Shown: positions 42,158 to 51,295 of the stretch, piece by piece
How positions within the stretch are numbered: position 1 is the stretch's first letter
Layout of the letters: each line of letters starts with the position of its first letter
NCBI RefSeq assembly: GCF_051859565.1
Contig: NZ_JBHYFK010000001.1
Span: 434,001 to 498,000 of the forward strand
Direction: 5' to 3'
Length of the DNA: 64,000 bases
DNA from: Glycocaulis sp051859565
Lineage (GTDB): Bacteria > Pseudomonadota > Alphaproteobacteria > Caulobacterales > Maricaulaceae
Made by a program: the position numbers and the translations under genes
Notes under the pieces: generated by a model
What the model was told of the DNA's origin: nothing
Seen by the model: only the letters and a program-made list of their open reading frames with translations
Databases searched by the model: none

Positions 42158-43657
42158 CTAGCGGTTACCCGCGGCCACGAACTCGCGCACATCACGCGCC
42201 AGCTGCTCGATCGAGGGGTGGTGCAGATACATCATGTGCCCGGCCTCGTAATAGGTCAGTGTCACGCGTGACGGGTCATAGGCCCGCTGGTTGAAGGTCA
42301 TCTCCGTGCCGAAGAAGGGCGTGGCGAGATCGTAGATGCCGTTGGTGGCCAGCACCCGCAGGTCGGAGTTCTGCCGCATGGCGCGCTCCAGCCAGATCGA
42401 GGTGTTGAGGTAGGAGTTGTTGCCGCCGGCCTCGCCCGCATTCCAGTTCCAGTCGCGCACCCCGCCGAGCGTCACATAGGTGTCCGGGATGTTGACGCCG
42501 AGATTGCGGGTATAGTGCTCGCGCATGGCTGCGGTGTAGCCCGCCGAGATGCCATAGCCCGACGGATCACCTTCGGGGTTTTCCCGCAGGGAGTCCGGCT
42601 CCAGCCCGGCAAAGCGGGAATCAAACCGGCCCACGCTGCGGCCATCTTCGCGCAGTATCTCGGTGCGGAAGCGGTTCAAGGGCACGCGCAGGCTGGCTGA
42701 ACGCAGATAGTCTGCCGACAGACCCGTCAGCTCTGCCATCCGCACGGCAGTGGCGTTGAAGCGGGCTTCGTCCACATCATGGCCGCGCAACAGGACGGGC
42801 AGGAACTCGTCGGTGGCAAAGTCGCGCGCATCGCGCAGGAAGGCGTTGAAATCATTGCTCCAGGCAGAGCGGTCCACCCGGTTATGGTACCAGGCGGTGG
42901 CCGCATAGCCCGGCAGCAGTCCGGTCAGGCCCAGCGGATTGTCAGGCCGGGCATTGGCCATCTCCATGACGACCGAGATCAGCACCACACCGTTGAAGGC
43001 GACATTGTTCCAGCCCAGCTCCAGCTCGTTCATCAGCGCCCCGATGCGCGTCGTGCCATAGCTTTCGCCCATCAGGTATTTCGGCGAGTTCCAGCGCCGG
43101 TTCTCGGTCAGCCAGATGCGGATGAACTGGCCGATGGCGCGCGCATCCTCATTGACGCCCCAGAACTGGGCCGGGTCGGCATCGCCCAGCGCGCGGCTAT
43201 AGCCGGTGCCCACCGGGTCGATGAAAACAAGGTCGGCTGAATCCAGCAGTGAATGCGGGTTGGAGCGGATGTCATAAGGCGCCGCGCCATCGTCTTCGGC
43301 CTCGGAGGGCAGGACCAGATGGACCGGGCCGAACACGCCCATATGCAGCCAGAGCGAGGCCGAACCCGGCCCGCCATTGAAGATGAAGGCTACGGGCCGC
43401 GTGCGCGGATCAGACACGCCTTCGCGGATATAGCTCGTGGAGAAGATGGCGGCGGTTGCTTTCCCCTCGTCATCACGCAGGAAGGTCTCGCCGGCGACCG
43501 CCCGGTAGCGCACGCGCTGGCCGTTGGCAGTAACCTCGCCGCGGCTTTCAAACACGCGCGGTTCGCGTGGATCGTTTGCTGTATCGGGCGCCTGTGCGGC
43601 TGCGCCGGAAACTCCAAGGACAAGGGCTGCAAGCCCTGCTGCGATGGATCTGATCAT
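42158..43657 (-). CDS. Secreted serine carboxypeptidase, S10 family
   Basis: This is a periplasmic or secreted S10 peptidase of 499 residues with a signal peptide (cleavage near AAAQA, about residue 22). The oxyanion region is FIFNGGPGSASLWLHMGVFG (about 91-110), and the nucleophile is S199 in GESYGTTR. A later aspartate in NGIYDLATP and the histidine in EAGHMMYLHH complete the triad. S10 enzymes remove C-terminal residues at acid pH. It is monocistronic and divergent from rlmJ. Confidence 0.92.
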   Translation of the reverse strand: MIRSIAAGLAALVLGVSGAAAQAPDTANDPREPRVFESRGEVTANGQRVRYRAVAGETFLRDDEGKATAAIFSTSYIREGVSDPRTRPVAFIFNGGPGSASLWLHMGVFGPVHLVLPSEAEDDGAAPYDIRSNPHSLLDSADLVFIDPVGTGYSRALGDADPAQFWGVNEDARAIGQFIRIWLTENRRWNSPKYLMGESYGTTRIGALMNELELGWNNVAFNGVVLISVVMEMANARPDNPLGLTGLLPGYAATAWYHNRVDRSAWSNDFNAFLRDARDFATDEFLPVLLRGHDVDEARFNATAVRMAELTGLSADYLRSASLRVPLNRFRTEILREDGRSVGRFDSRFAGLEPDSLRENPEGDPSGYGISAGYTAAMREHYTRNLGVNIPDTYVTLGGVRDWNWNAGEAGGNNSYLNTSIWLERAMRQNSDLRVLATNGIYDLATPFFGTEMTFNQRAYDPSRVTLTYYEAGHMMYLHHPSIEQLARDVREFVAAGNR

Positions 43658-43786
43658 GATGCCTCCCCGGTACGGCTGTGGTGCCGTTGTGATCTGGCGG
43701 GCAGGCTAGCCGCGATGCCTGACGCGTCAATGCGGATGCGCGTTCACAATTGCGTGGCCTCGCCTGCCCGCCTAGAAACTCATCCC

Positions 43787-44680
43787 ATGAATTACCGCCA
43801 CGCCTTCCATGCCGGAAACTTTGCCGATGTGCTCAAGCACGCCGTGCTGGCGCTGTGCCTTGAGCATTTGAAACGCAAGGACAAGCCATTTGCCGTCATC
43901 GACAGCCATGCCGGGATCGGCGCCTATGACCTGACCAGCGATGCCGCACGGCGCAGTCCGGAATGGCAGCAGGGTATTGGCCGGGTGATGGAGGCGGATT
44001 GTCCCGCAGATGTGGAGCGCGTGCTGGCACCCTTGCTGCGTATCATCAAGGCTATGAATACGGGCGCAGACCTCACCGCCTATCCCGGCTCGCCGGAAGT
44101 CTCCGCCCGGCTGATACGTCCCGCTGACCGGGTGCATTTGTGCGAACTGCACGAGGCGGACTCAAAGACGCTCGACAAGCGCTATGCGCTCAATGCGCGG
44201 GTGAAAGTGGAGCAGCGCGACGGTTACAAGGCGCTCAAAGCCCTGCTGCCGCCGCGCGAGAAGCGGGGCCTTGTCCTCATCGATCCGCCCTTTGAAAGCC
44301 GCGACGAGTTTGTGCGCCTTGCCGAGGCCGCGATGAAGGGGCTGGAGCGCTGGCCATCGGGTACGTTTGTCTTCTGGCGGCCGATGAAGGATATCTGGTC
44401 GCTCGACCGGTTTGACGAGGGGCTGGCCGAGTGGCTGGTCACCGAGCGCGATGTGGAGCCGTCATCCATTCTGCGCGCCGATATGTGGGTGCGTGATCTG
44501 GAAAGCGAGGGCAAGCTTGCTGGAGCGGGCCTCGTCATCATCAACCCGCCCCACACGCTCGAAGCCGATCTGCTGGTGCTGATGCCGTGGCTCTGCGAGG
44601 TGCTCAGACAGGGTGAGGGTGCAGGCTGGCGCCTCGATGGCATTGTCACCGATGAGATGGCGGCGAGCTGGGAGAGCTAG
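43787..44680 (+). CDS. rlmJ: 23S rRNA (adenine-2030-N6)-methyltransferase
   Basis: RlmJ methylates A2030 of 23S rRNA. The 297-residue protein starts MNYRHAFHAGNFADVLKHA, the family hallmark. It also shows VIDSHAGIGAYDL (SAM site) and the catalytic DPPF in VLIDPPFE. The open frame runs far upstream but the ATG at 43787 begins the conserved motif. Confidence 0.94.
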   Translation: MNYRHAFHAGNFADVLKHAVLALCLEHLKRKDKPFAVIDSHAGIGAYDLTSDAARRSPEWQQGIGRVMEADCPADVERVLAPLLRIIKAMNTGADLTAYPGSPEVSARLIRPADRVHLCELHEADSKTLDKRYALNARVKVEQRDGYKALKALLPPREKRGLVLIDPPFESRDEFVRLAEAAMKGLERWPSGTFVFWRPMKDIWSLDRFDEGLAEWLVTERDVEPSSILRADMWVRDLESEGKLAGAGLVIINPPHTLEADLLVLMPWLCEVLRQGEGAGWRLDGIVTDEMAASWES

Positions 44681-44699
44681 GGGTTCTCACTTCCTGAAA

Positions 44700-44778
44700 C
44701 CCCGGACGCGAAGCGATCCGGGGCCTCTCTCCGCTTCTCCTGCCCGAGGTCCCGGCTCTGCGCTTCGCTTGGCCGGGA
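44700..44778. repeat. Paired palindromic repeats (REP-like)
   Basis: The first hairpin has arms CCCCGGA (44700-44706) and TCCGGGG (44717-44723) with inner CGC-GAA-GCG. The second has TCCCGGC (44750-44756) and GCCGGGA (44772-44778). Both have cores containing GCG/CGC and TTCGC. They lie between convergent genes and resemble dispersed alphaproteobacterial repeats. Confidence 0.65.
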
Positions 44779-44802
44779 GTTCACGAAAGAAAAGTCCAGG
44801 CC

Positions 44803-46254
44803 CTAGCGGCTCGCGCGCACCGTGAACACGCTCTCATCGGGGCGGCGTGGCACGATCACTTCGATGAAATGGGTGGCGTAGCGTTTCAGGAATTGTTCCC
44901 CGTCGCCGGTCAGGCTGCGCAGCGGGATGAGGCCCGACCCCATGGCATCGCCGCGTTCAAAATAACTGATAAGCCTGCCGGGTGCCGGCGCAGAGAGCCC
45001 CGCAGCCAGCAAAGGCAGGCGGGCCGGCGTCATCGCCGATTTCAGCCCGCCCTGCTTCATCAGCTCGCGCCGGTCGATATGGAAGACGCGCCGCGAGGCA
45101 TCGCGCCGGTTCACATGCACTTTTTTCAGTACGTGGCGCAGCGCGTATTCCTCCGGCCTTGAAACGGATGCACCCAGACCCGAGGCAAGCTCGTTTTCGG
45201 TGGGTGTGGTCAGCCAGACGAAATAATCATTGACCGGCAGGCCGGTATCATCGCGCACCGAGAACACGATCTGATAATGCTCATTGAAGGTGTCTGGCGC
45301 CATATCCTCTTCTGAATCGAGACTAGCGCGGCGGGCTTCGGCATCGGGCTGGACCAGCGTGCGGGTCGCGGCATTGACCGCTCTCCAGTCATCACGCACC
45401 TGCCGGTAGCCTTTGGCGTCATCGGTGCGCAAAGCCTGCAGGATCATTCGCCCCAGCCGCCCTGCGCCCGTATCGCCGCGTTCTGAGGGCTCGGTGATGT
45501 TGAGATGATGACGGTCGGGCAGCACGGCAAAGGCGGTGCTGTCCGGACCGCGCCGCGTCCACAAGCGCCGCCAGGGCAGGCCGTCATCGCCGCGCTGGCT
45601 GAAATCAACCGTCACCCCCTGCGGGTCGATATGGGCGCTGGCGGCGCGTACTGTGCCGTCCCAGGCGCTTTCGCCCAGAATGCCCATCGGCCGGAAGACA
45701 TCGAGGCCGGTAATGACATAGGGCCGTGTGCCCGCCTCGCTGAAAACGCTCTTCCGGTCGCCCTCGCGCGATAGCCGGTCAGACAGAGCCAGACGCTCCT
45801 GCAGGGCCGAGCCATGCTCCAGCGCATGCAGGAACTCGGTGCCGGTCTGGAAGCTGTTGCCAAACCCCTTGATCAGCCGCCCCAGCGCAGAGCGGCCCAT
45901 CACCGCCAGCGGCGAGCCGAAATTGGCCGGAGCCAGCATGACGAGATTATCAACCGGCGCGCCGCCGCCCGCGTGTTCAAAGGCGAGCCATTGGCGCACG
46001 ACCAGCGCGCCGGTGGAGTGGGTGATGACATGGAAGCGCGGGCCCAGCCTGCCATCGGCCTGCATCTCGGCGACAAGCTGACCGAGCCGCCGCGCGCTAT
46101 CGGCCAGATGCACCTCGTCGGCCATGGAGGGGTAGCCGCCCAGCCAGACATGCTCCACGGCGAAGCCCTGTCCGCCGAGGAATCCGGCCAGCTTGCCCAT
46201 CGATGTATCGCGGGCGCTCCAGCCATGAACAGTGAGCACGTGACGGGTCGGCAT
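44803..46254 (-). CDS. Lipase-like alpha/beta hydrolase with C-terminal extension
   Basis: This is a 483-residue, apparently cytosolic protein. The first 270 residues form an alpha/beta hydrolase: oxyanion region VLTVHGWS (6-13), nucleophile elbow THSTG with S80 (serine-threonine in place of the usual GxSxG start), and VMLAPANFGSPLAVMG. This pattern resembles PGAP1-like lipases. The C-terminal 200 residues contain a beta-rich domain (EHYQIVFSVRDDTGLPVNDY) of unknown kind. The ATG at 46254 places the first strand at the N-terminus. Substrate is unknown. Confidence 0.78.
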   Translation of the reverse strand: MPTRHVLTVHGWSARDTSMGKLAGFLGGQGFAVEHVWLGGYPSMADEVHLADSARRLGQLVAEMQADGRLGPRFHVITHSTGALVVRQWLAFEHAGGGAPVDNLVMLAPANFGSPLAVMGRSALGRLIKGFGNSFQTGTEFLHALEHGSALQERLALSDRLSREGDRKSVFSEAGTRPYVITGLDVFRPMGILGESAWDGTVRAASAHIDPQGVTVDFSQRGDDGLPWRRLWTRRGPDSTAFAVLPDRHHLNITEPSERGDTGAGRLGRMILQALRTDDAKGYRQVRDDWRAVNAATRTLVQPDAEARRASLDSEEDMAPDTFNEHYQIVFSVRDDTGLPVNDYFVWLTTPTENELASGLGASVSRPEEYALRHVLKKVHVNRRDASRRVFHIDRRELMKQGGLKSAMTPARLPLLAAGLSAPAPGRLISYFERGDAMGSGLIPLRSLTGDGEQFLKRYATHFIEVIVPRRPDESVFTVRASR

Positions 46255-46320
46255 GGCGGGTCTCCGGTAAGGTGAACCCGCCCATACTATGCCCGAAAGC
46301 ACCCCCTGTGGACAGATTGC

Positions 46321-47568
46321 CTAACTCGGCGGGATGTCTGGCTCGGCCTCGCCTACGCCAAACAATTGACCGCGCTCGGTAATTGCCACGATCACGAAGG
46401 CGATCACGCCAAGGGCCGCCATGCCCGCCAGCAGGGGAAAGACCGAGCCGTCGAAGGATTGACCGATGAGCGAGCCGAGGATCGCCCCGCCAATCGCTGT
46501 CACCGATCCGTAGAGCGCCGACGTCGTACCTGCGCGCTTGCCGGCCGGTTCCATGACCAGCGCGGAGAAATTCGCCCCCATCATCCCGAACAGCATCATG
46601 CCCAGCGTCAGCAGCGGGTAGAACAGCCAGAAGGGTGGTTCGGATATCAGCGCATAGAGCGCATGCCCGCCATTGATGATGATGAAGGCTATAATCGCGC
46701 AGTGGGAAATCCGGCGCATGCCATAGCGCTGCACGATGCGCGCATTGATGATGTTGGCGACGGCCAGGCCCGCTGCGATACCGGCAAAGGCCAGCGCGAA
46801 CCACACTTCCAGCCCGTAAAGCTCGCCCATCACCTGTTCGGCGGTCGCGATGAAGGCAAACAGCCCGCCAAAGATGAAGGCCGCGGCCATCATATAGCCG
46901 AGCGTGATGCGGTTTTTGGCCGCCAGCCAGTAACTCTTCGCCGCCGACCCGATCCGAACCGGGATGCGGTTTTCGATGCTGAGGGTTTCAGGCAGGCGTA
47001 CCAGCATCCAGCCCCATAGCAGCCCGCCGCCCGCCAGCAGGGCGGCAAAGATCCATTCCCAGCTGGCAATGAGAAGGATGGCCTGGCCCAGACCGGGCGC
47101 GAGAATGGGCGCGGCCATGAAGAAGGTCATGGCGATGGAGATGATCTGCGCCATCTTGCGCCCGGAAACGAGGTCACGCACGACGGCGGTCGCGATGACG
47201 CGGGTACCGGCTGCCGCGGCGCCCTGCAGTGCGCGCGCGGCCAGCATCCAGCCAAAGTCAGGCGCGGCCAGACATAGCAGCGTTGCCAGCGAGTATGCGC
47301 CCAGAGAGGCCAGCAATACCGTGCGCCGGCCCAGCGCATCGGCCAGCGGTCCGTAGAAAATCTGCGCAATCCCGAAGCCGAGCACATAGGAGGTGATGAC
47401 CAGCTGGCGCTCATTGCCCATCGCATCAAACGCCCGGCCAATATCGGGCAGGGCGGGCAGCATGATGTCGATGGACAGCGCATTGAGTGCCATCAGCGCG
47501 CTCGTCATCGCGATCAACTCGGCCATGCCAAGCGTCGGGCGCTTCGGATCGGGGGAGGTGAGGGCCAC
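46321..47568 (-). CDS. MFS transporter, Bcr/CflA type
   Basis: This is a 12-helix major facilitator of about 415 residues. Helix 1 contains LNALSIDIMLPALPDIGRAF and loop 2-3 GPLADALGRRTVLLAS, as in Bcr/CflA drug exporters. Motif C-like ILAPGLGQAIL lies in helix 5. The start is uncertain: GTG at 47568, ATG at 47526 and TTG at 47598 are all possible. GTG is chosen to leave a normal short N-terminal tail. The substrate is unknown. Confidence 0.88.
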   Translation of the reverse strand: MALTSPDPKRPTLGMAELIAMTSALMALNALSIDIMLPALPDIGRAFDAMGNERQLVITSYVLGFGIAQIFYGPLADALGRRTVLLASLGAYSLATLLCLAAPDFGWMLAARALQGAAAAGTRVIATAVVRDLVSGRKMAQIISIAMTFFMAAPILAPGLGQAILLIASWEWIFAALLAGGGLLWGWMLVRLPETLSIENRIPVRIGSAAKSYWLAAKNRITLGYMMAAAFIFGGLFAFIATAEQVMGELYGLEVWFALAFAGIAAGLAVANIINARIVQRYGMRRISHCAIIAFIIINGGHALYALISEPPFWLFYPLLTLGMMLFGMMGANFSALVMEPAGKRAGTTSALYGSVTAIGGAILGSLIGQSFDGSVFPLLAGMAALGVIAFVIVAITERGQLFGVGEAEPDIPPS

Positions 47569-47657
47569 GGCAGGATGTCCAGAACAGGAAGGACGCAAAA
47601 ACCTTCCACGTCCTGAAGCCTCTCTAGTTAGGCGGTGCGGACAGTTCCGTCGAGCGT

Positions 47658-48422
47658 CTAGCTGCCAAGCGCGCCGAACACGTCACGCGTCAGGCGCGGG
47701 TCGAAATGTTGGCCGCCATCGACGCACACGATCTGCCCCGACACCGAGGGCGTGGCGAGGAACCAGCGCAGCGTGCGCACCAGATCATCCGGCGTCGGCC
47801 CGCATTTGAGAGGGTTATCGTCATGCAGCCGCTCGAACGTGGCCTCGTCGTGATAGGGGCTCGGCAGGGTCAGGCCGGGCGCTACCGCGTTGACACGGAT
47901 ACGCGGCGCGAGGGCGCGCGCCAGCATCTCCGTCATGGCTTTCAGGGCGGCCTTGGAGATCGTGTAGGAGTAGAAGTCCGCGTTGATGTTGAAAAGCTTG
48001 TAGTCGAGCAGGTTGAAGATCATCGCGCCTTCCGGAGCCTGCGCGGCGAAGGCCTTTGACAGGAGTATAGGCGCGAGCGTGTTGGCTTCCATATGCGCGC
48101 GGAAGCTCTGCGCGCTCACGCTCTCCACGCTGTCATCTTCAAAGATCGAGGCGGAGTTCACCAGCAGGCTGACCGGCCCCATGGCTTTGGCGGCCTCCTC
48201 CATCAGCGTTTCGGCATTGGCACCATCGGAGAAGTCGGCGGCGAACACGCCAGCCTTTACGCCTTTGCCCTCAAGCGTCTGCGCCAGCGCTTCGGCGTCA
48301 TCGCGCGAACGGTTGAAATGGATGGCGATCGCATAGCCGTCCTCGGCCAGCGCCTCGCAGAATGCGCGCCCTATACGCTTGGCCCCGCCGGTTACCAGCG
48401 CCGTCCCTTTGCTCTGTGCCAT
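47658..48422 (-). CDS. SDR family oxidoreductase, FolM/pteridine-reductase-like
   Basis: This is a 254-residue short-chain dehydrogenase. The NADPH site is TGGAKRIG (11-18), matching the TGxxxRxG pattern of pteridine reductase PTR1 and FolM. The active site is YTISK (153-157), after a serine-poor LLDYKLFNINADFYS. IRVNAVAPGLTLPS follows. FolM reduces dihydromonapterin. The position beside PTPS-like and folB genes supports a pterin role, which remains inference. The ATG at 48422 follows GCAGGAG. Confidence 0.85.
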   Translation of the reverse strand: MAQSKGTALVTGGAKRIGRAFCEALAEDGYAIAIHFNRSRDDAEALAQTLEGKGVKAGVFAADFSDGANAETLMEEAAKAMGPVSLLVNSASIFEDDSVESVSAQSFRAHMEANTLAPILLSKAFAAQAPEGAMIFNLLDYKLFNINADFYSYTISKAALKAMTEMLARALAPRIRVNAVAPGLTLPSPYHDEATFERLHDDNPLKCGPTPDDLVRTLRWFLATPSVSGQIVCVDGGQHFDPRLTRDVFGALGS

Positions 48423-48532
48423 GTCATGCTCCTGCATCTGGGGCGAAACTAAACCTTGCGCGCGTGGTTGAAAGCCCCGACCTGCGGGCAGGGCTTACCT
48501 TGCACCGCCCTTCGCAGTATAGAGCGCGCGCC

Positions 48533-48880
48533 ATGATGCTGATTTCTGCCCAGGTGAATATCGAAGCCGCGCACTTCACCCCGTTTGGGGATGAAGATGA
48601 TACGCGCCGCCAGATTCATGGCCATTCCTATCTGGTGCGCGCCTGGGTACAGGCCGAGCCGGGCGTGGAAGATCTTGACCGGCTGCGTGAAAACCTGTTC
48701 TCGGCGGCGCTGCCGCTGGACCATGCCCTCCTCAATGAGGTGGAGGGACTGGCCGGCCCATCGATGGAAGCGATTGCCGATTTTGTGGCGCAGCGCCTCG
48801 CCCCGCTCTGGCCCGGACTGAGAAAAGTTTCGGTTGCCCGGCCCACTCTCGGTTATGAAGTGGTACGAGAGCTCGCCTGA
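48533..48880 (+). CDS. 6-pyruvoyl-tetrahydropterin synthase-like protein, catalytic Cys absent
   Basis: This is a short 115-residue member of the PTPS/QueD family. Zinc ligands H14 (AAHF), H29 and H31 (HGH) are present, as are LDH (62-64), SMEAIADFV (78-85) and E109. The catalytic cysteine that normally lies four residues before HGH is arginine here (R25 in TRRQIHGHS). The usual QueD reaction to carboxytetrahydropterin is therefore doubtful. It is divergent from the FolM-like SDR and just upstream of folB. Two ATGs in a row open the gene. Confidence 0.82.
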   Translation: MMLISAQVNIEAAHFTPFGDEDDTRRQIHGHSYLVRAWVQAEPGVEDLDRLRENLFSAALPLDHALLNEVEGLAGPSMEAIADFVAQRLAPLWPGLRKVSVARPTLGYEVVRELA

Positions 48881-48920
48881 GCTGAAATCTCGCATTCCGC
48901 TGCCAAACAGGATTTCCGGC

Positions 48921-49340
48921 ATGAAACTGACGCCTGCCAATGCCGATGCAGCCCTTGCTGCACGCGCAGAGCCCGCCGCGAGCGGGGAGCGTCTGAGCGT
49001 GCGCGTGGAAGGCCTGCGTCTGGACGCGGAAGTGGGCGTCTATGCCAGCGAGCACGGCCGCAAGCAGCCGATTCTTGTCAGCCTCGAAGCCGAAGTGGCC
49101 AGCGAAGCGGCTCACCCGGAGGCCGATCTGGGCCATGCGGTGAATTATGCCGCGCTGGCAGAAACCGTGCGCCAGGTTGTGGGCCGCCAGCATCATGAAT
49201 TGCTCGAAGATCTGGCGCAGGCATTGGCCGATACCATGTTTGCCGATCCCCGCATTGTGCGTATCGCCCTTAGAATCGACAAGCTGACCGCGCTTGATGA
49301 TGCCGCTTCTGTCGGCGTCAGCTATGAGCGCTGGCGCTGA
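48921..49340 (+). CDS. folB: Dihydroneopterin aldolase/epimerase
   Basis: The 139-residue FolB/FolX-family protein has a tunnelling fold. The core starts LSVRVEGLRLDAEVGVYASE (about 34-53) and contains VNYAALAETVRQVV and HHELLEDLAQALAD, where the glutamate helps bind the pterin. FolB makes 6-hydroxymethyl-dihydropterin for folate; the FolX paralogue epimerises dihydroneopterin triphosphate, and sequence alone does not fully separate them. The ATG at 48921 is chosen since the upstream part overlaps the PTPS gene. Confidence 0.88.
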   Translation: MKLTPANADAALAARAEPAASGERLSVRVEGLRLDAEVGVYASEHGRKQPILVSLEAEVASEAAHPEADLGHAVNYAALAETVRQVVGRQHHELLEDLAQALADTMFADPRIVRIALRIDKLTALDDAASVGVSYERWR

Positions 49341-49371
49341 CGCCGCGCGCAAGACGGCCTATCTTTCCCTC

Positions 49372-51285
49372 ATGGCCCGCGCACAGAAGCCTCAGACACC
49401 GCCTGCAGACACGCCTGACGCTCCTGGCCGCGCCAGCGAGGCGTCTGCGCGTTCCGGGCCGGAGGTAATTGCCGATTACGTCAAGCGCCTGCCGATGAAG
49501 CCGGGCGTCTACCGCATGTATGGCGCGGACGGCGAGGTGCTCTATGTGGGCAAGGCCCGCCAGCTGAAATCGCGCGTGTCGAACTACGCCAAGTCCGGCG
49601 GGCATAATAACCGCATCGCGCTGATGATCGCGCTGACGGCCAGCATGGAATTTGTCGTCACGGCGACCGAGACCGAGGCGCTGCTGCTGGAGGCCAATCT
49701 CATCAAGCGGCTGAAACCCCGCTTCAACATCATATTGCGCGATGACAAATCCTTCCCCTACATCCTCATCCGCACCGATCATGCATCGGCCCAGCTGACC
49801 AAGCATCGCGGCGCACGCAAGATGAAAGGGGACTATTTCGGCCCCTTTGCCTCGGCAGGCGCGGTGAACCACACGCTCAACACACTGCAAAAGGCGTTTC
49901 TCTTACGCACGTGTACCGACAGCGTGTTCGAGGCGCGCTCGCGCCCCTGCATGCTCTACCAGATCAAGCGCTGCGCCGGGCCGTGCGTCGATCTCATCGC
50001 GCCGGAGCGCTATGACGATCTGGTGGGTGAGGCGCGCGAGTTCCTGCGCGGGCGATCCGGTGCTTTGCGCGAGCGCCTGCAGGCCGACATGGAGGAGGCC
50101 GCAGACGCGCTGGACTTTGAGCGCGCCGCGCGCCTGCGGGACCGGCTGCGCGCGATTGCCGCCGTCACCACCAGCCAGGGCATCAACCCGGAGGGCATCG
50201 AGGAAGCCGATGTCATCGCCGTCCATCAGGAGGGCGGCAAAAGCTGTGTGCAGGTCTTCTTCTTCCGGGCAGGCCAGAACTGGGGCAACCGGGCCTTCTA
50301 TCCGCGCCATGATGCCGAAGCGGGGCCGGAAGACGTGCTGGGCGCTTTCATCGCGCAGTTTTACGAGGACAAGCCTGCGCCAGCCTTGCTGCTGGTGTCC
50401 CATGAGCCCGAACAGGGCGAGTTGCTGGCCGAGGCGCTGTCGTTGAGGGCGGGGCACGCGGTTGAAATCCGCAAACCCCAGCGTGGCACCAAGACCCAGC
50501 TTGTCGATCAGGCGATGACGAACGCGCGCGAGGCGTTGGGCCGCACGCTGGCGGAGTCCAAAAGTCAGGCCCAGCTTCTCGACGGCGTGGCGCGTGTCTT
50601 TTCGCTCGAAACCCGGCCTGAACGGATCGAGGTCTACGATAACTCCCACATTCAGGGCTCCAATGCGCTCGGTGCGATGATCGTGGCAGGGCCGGAGGGG
50701 CTGGAGAAATCCCAGTACCGCCGCTTCAACATGAAGGGCGGCGATGCGGCCACCAACGATGACTTTGCCATGATGGCCGCCATGCTGCGCCGGCGCTTCG
50801 CGCGTCTGGCGAAAGAGCGTGAGGAGGGCGCGCCTGTGCCGGGTCTCGTTCTGGTCGATGGCGGCAAGGGCCAGCTTTCGGCAGCGATGGCCGTCATGGA
50901 AGAGCTTGGCATGGCTGACATACCGCTCGCCGCCGTCGCCAAGGGACCGGACAGGAATGCGGGCCGGGAAGATTTCTACATGCCGGGCAAGGCTCCTTTC
51001 CGCCTGCCGGCCAATGATCCGGTGCTCTACTATCTGCAACGCCTGCGCGACGAGGCGCACCGGTTTGCGATCACCGGCCACCGCGCCGCGCGCAGCCGGG
51101 CGATCAAGGATAACCCGCTCAACGACATTGCCGGGATTGGCGCCTCGCGGCGTGCTGCGCTCCTGAAGCATTTCGGGTCGGCGCGGGCTGTCTCGCGGGC
51201 GAACCTTGCCGATCTCGAAGCGGTTGAAGGTGTTTCAAAGGCGCTGGCCCGCAAGATTTACGATCATTTCCACGAGCAGGGGTAG
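49372..51285 (+). CDS. uvrC: Excinuclease ABC subunit C
   Basis: UvrC makes both incisions in nucleotide excision repair. From the ATG at 49372 it has 637 residues. An N-terminal GIY-YIG domain (KPGVYRMYGADGEVLYVGKA) makes the 3' cut. A UVR motif follows (DFERAARLRDRLRAI), then an RNase H-like domain for the 5' cut (RIEVYDNSHIQGSNALGAM, LVDGGKGQ), and C-terminal helix-hairpin-helix motifs (IAGIGASRRAALLKHFGSAR). Earlier starts at 49324 and 49294 would overlap folB and lack a better ribosome site. Confidence 0.95.
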   Translation: MARAQKPQTPPADTPDAPGRASEASARSGPEVIADYVKRLPMKPGVYRMYGADGEVLYVGKARQLKSRVSNYAKSGGHNNRIALMIALTASMEFVVTATETEALLLEANLIKRLKPRFNIILRDDKSFPYILIRTDHASAQLTKHRGARKMKGDYFGPFASAGAVNHTLNTLQKAFLLRTCTDSVFEARSRPCMLYQIKRCAGPCVDLIAPERYDDLVGEAREFLRGRSGALRERLQADMEEAADALDFERAARLRDRLRAIAAVTTSQGINPEGIEEADVIAVHQEGGKSCVQVFFFRAGQNWGNRAFYPRHDAEAGPEDVLGAFIAQFYEDKPAPALLLVSHEPEQGELLAEALSLRAGHAVEIRKPQRGTKTQLVDQAMTNAREALGRTLAESKSQAQLLDGVARVFSLETRPERIEVYDNSHIQGSNALGAMIVAGPEGLEKSQYRRFNMKGGDAATNDDFAMMAAMLRRRFARLAKEREEGAPVPGLVLVDGGKGQLSAAMAVMEELGMADIPLAAVAKGPDRNAGREDFYMPGKAPFRLPANDPVLYYLQRLRDEAHRFAITGHRAARSRAIKDNPLNDIAGIGASRRAALLKHFGSARAVSRANLADLEAVEGVSKALARKIYDHFHEQG

Positions 51286-51295
51286 GAGACAGGCC

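Noticed and set aside
49903..51171. Minus-strand open frame of 422 codons opposite uvrC
   Set aside because: Shadow of uvrC; low-complexity His/Arg/Gly-rich translation without domain features.
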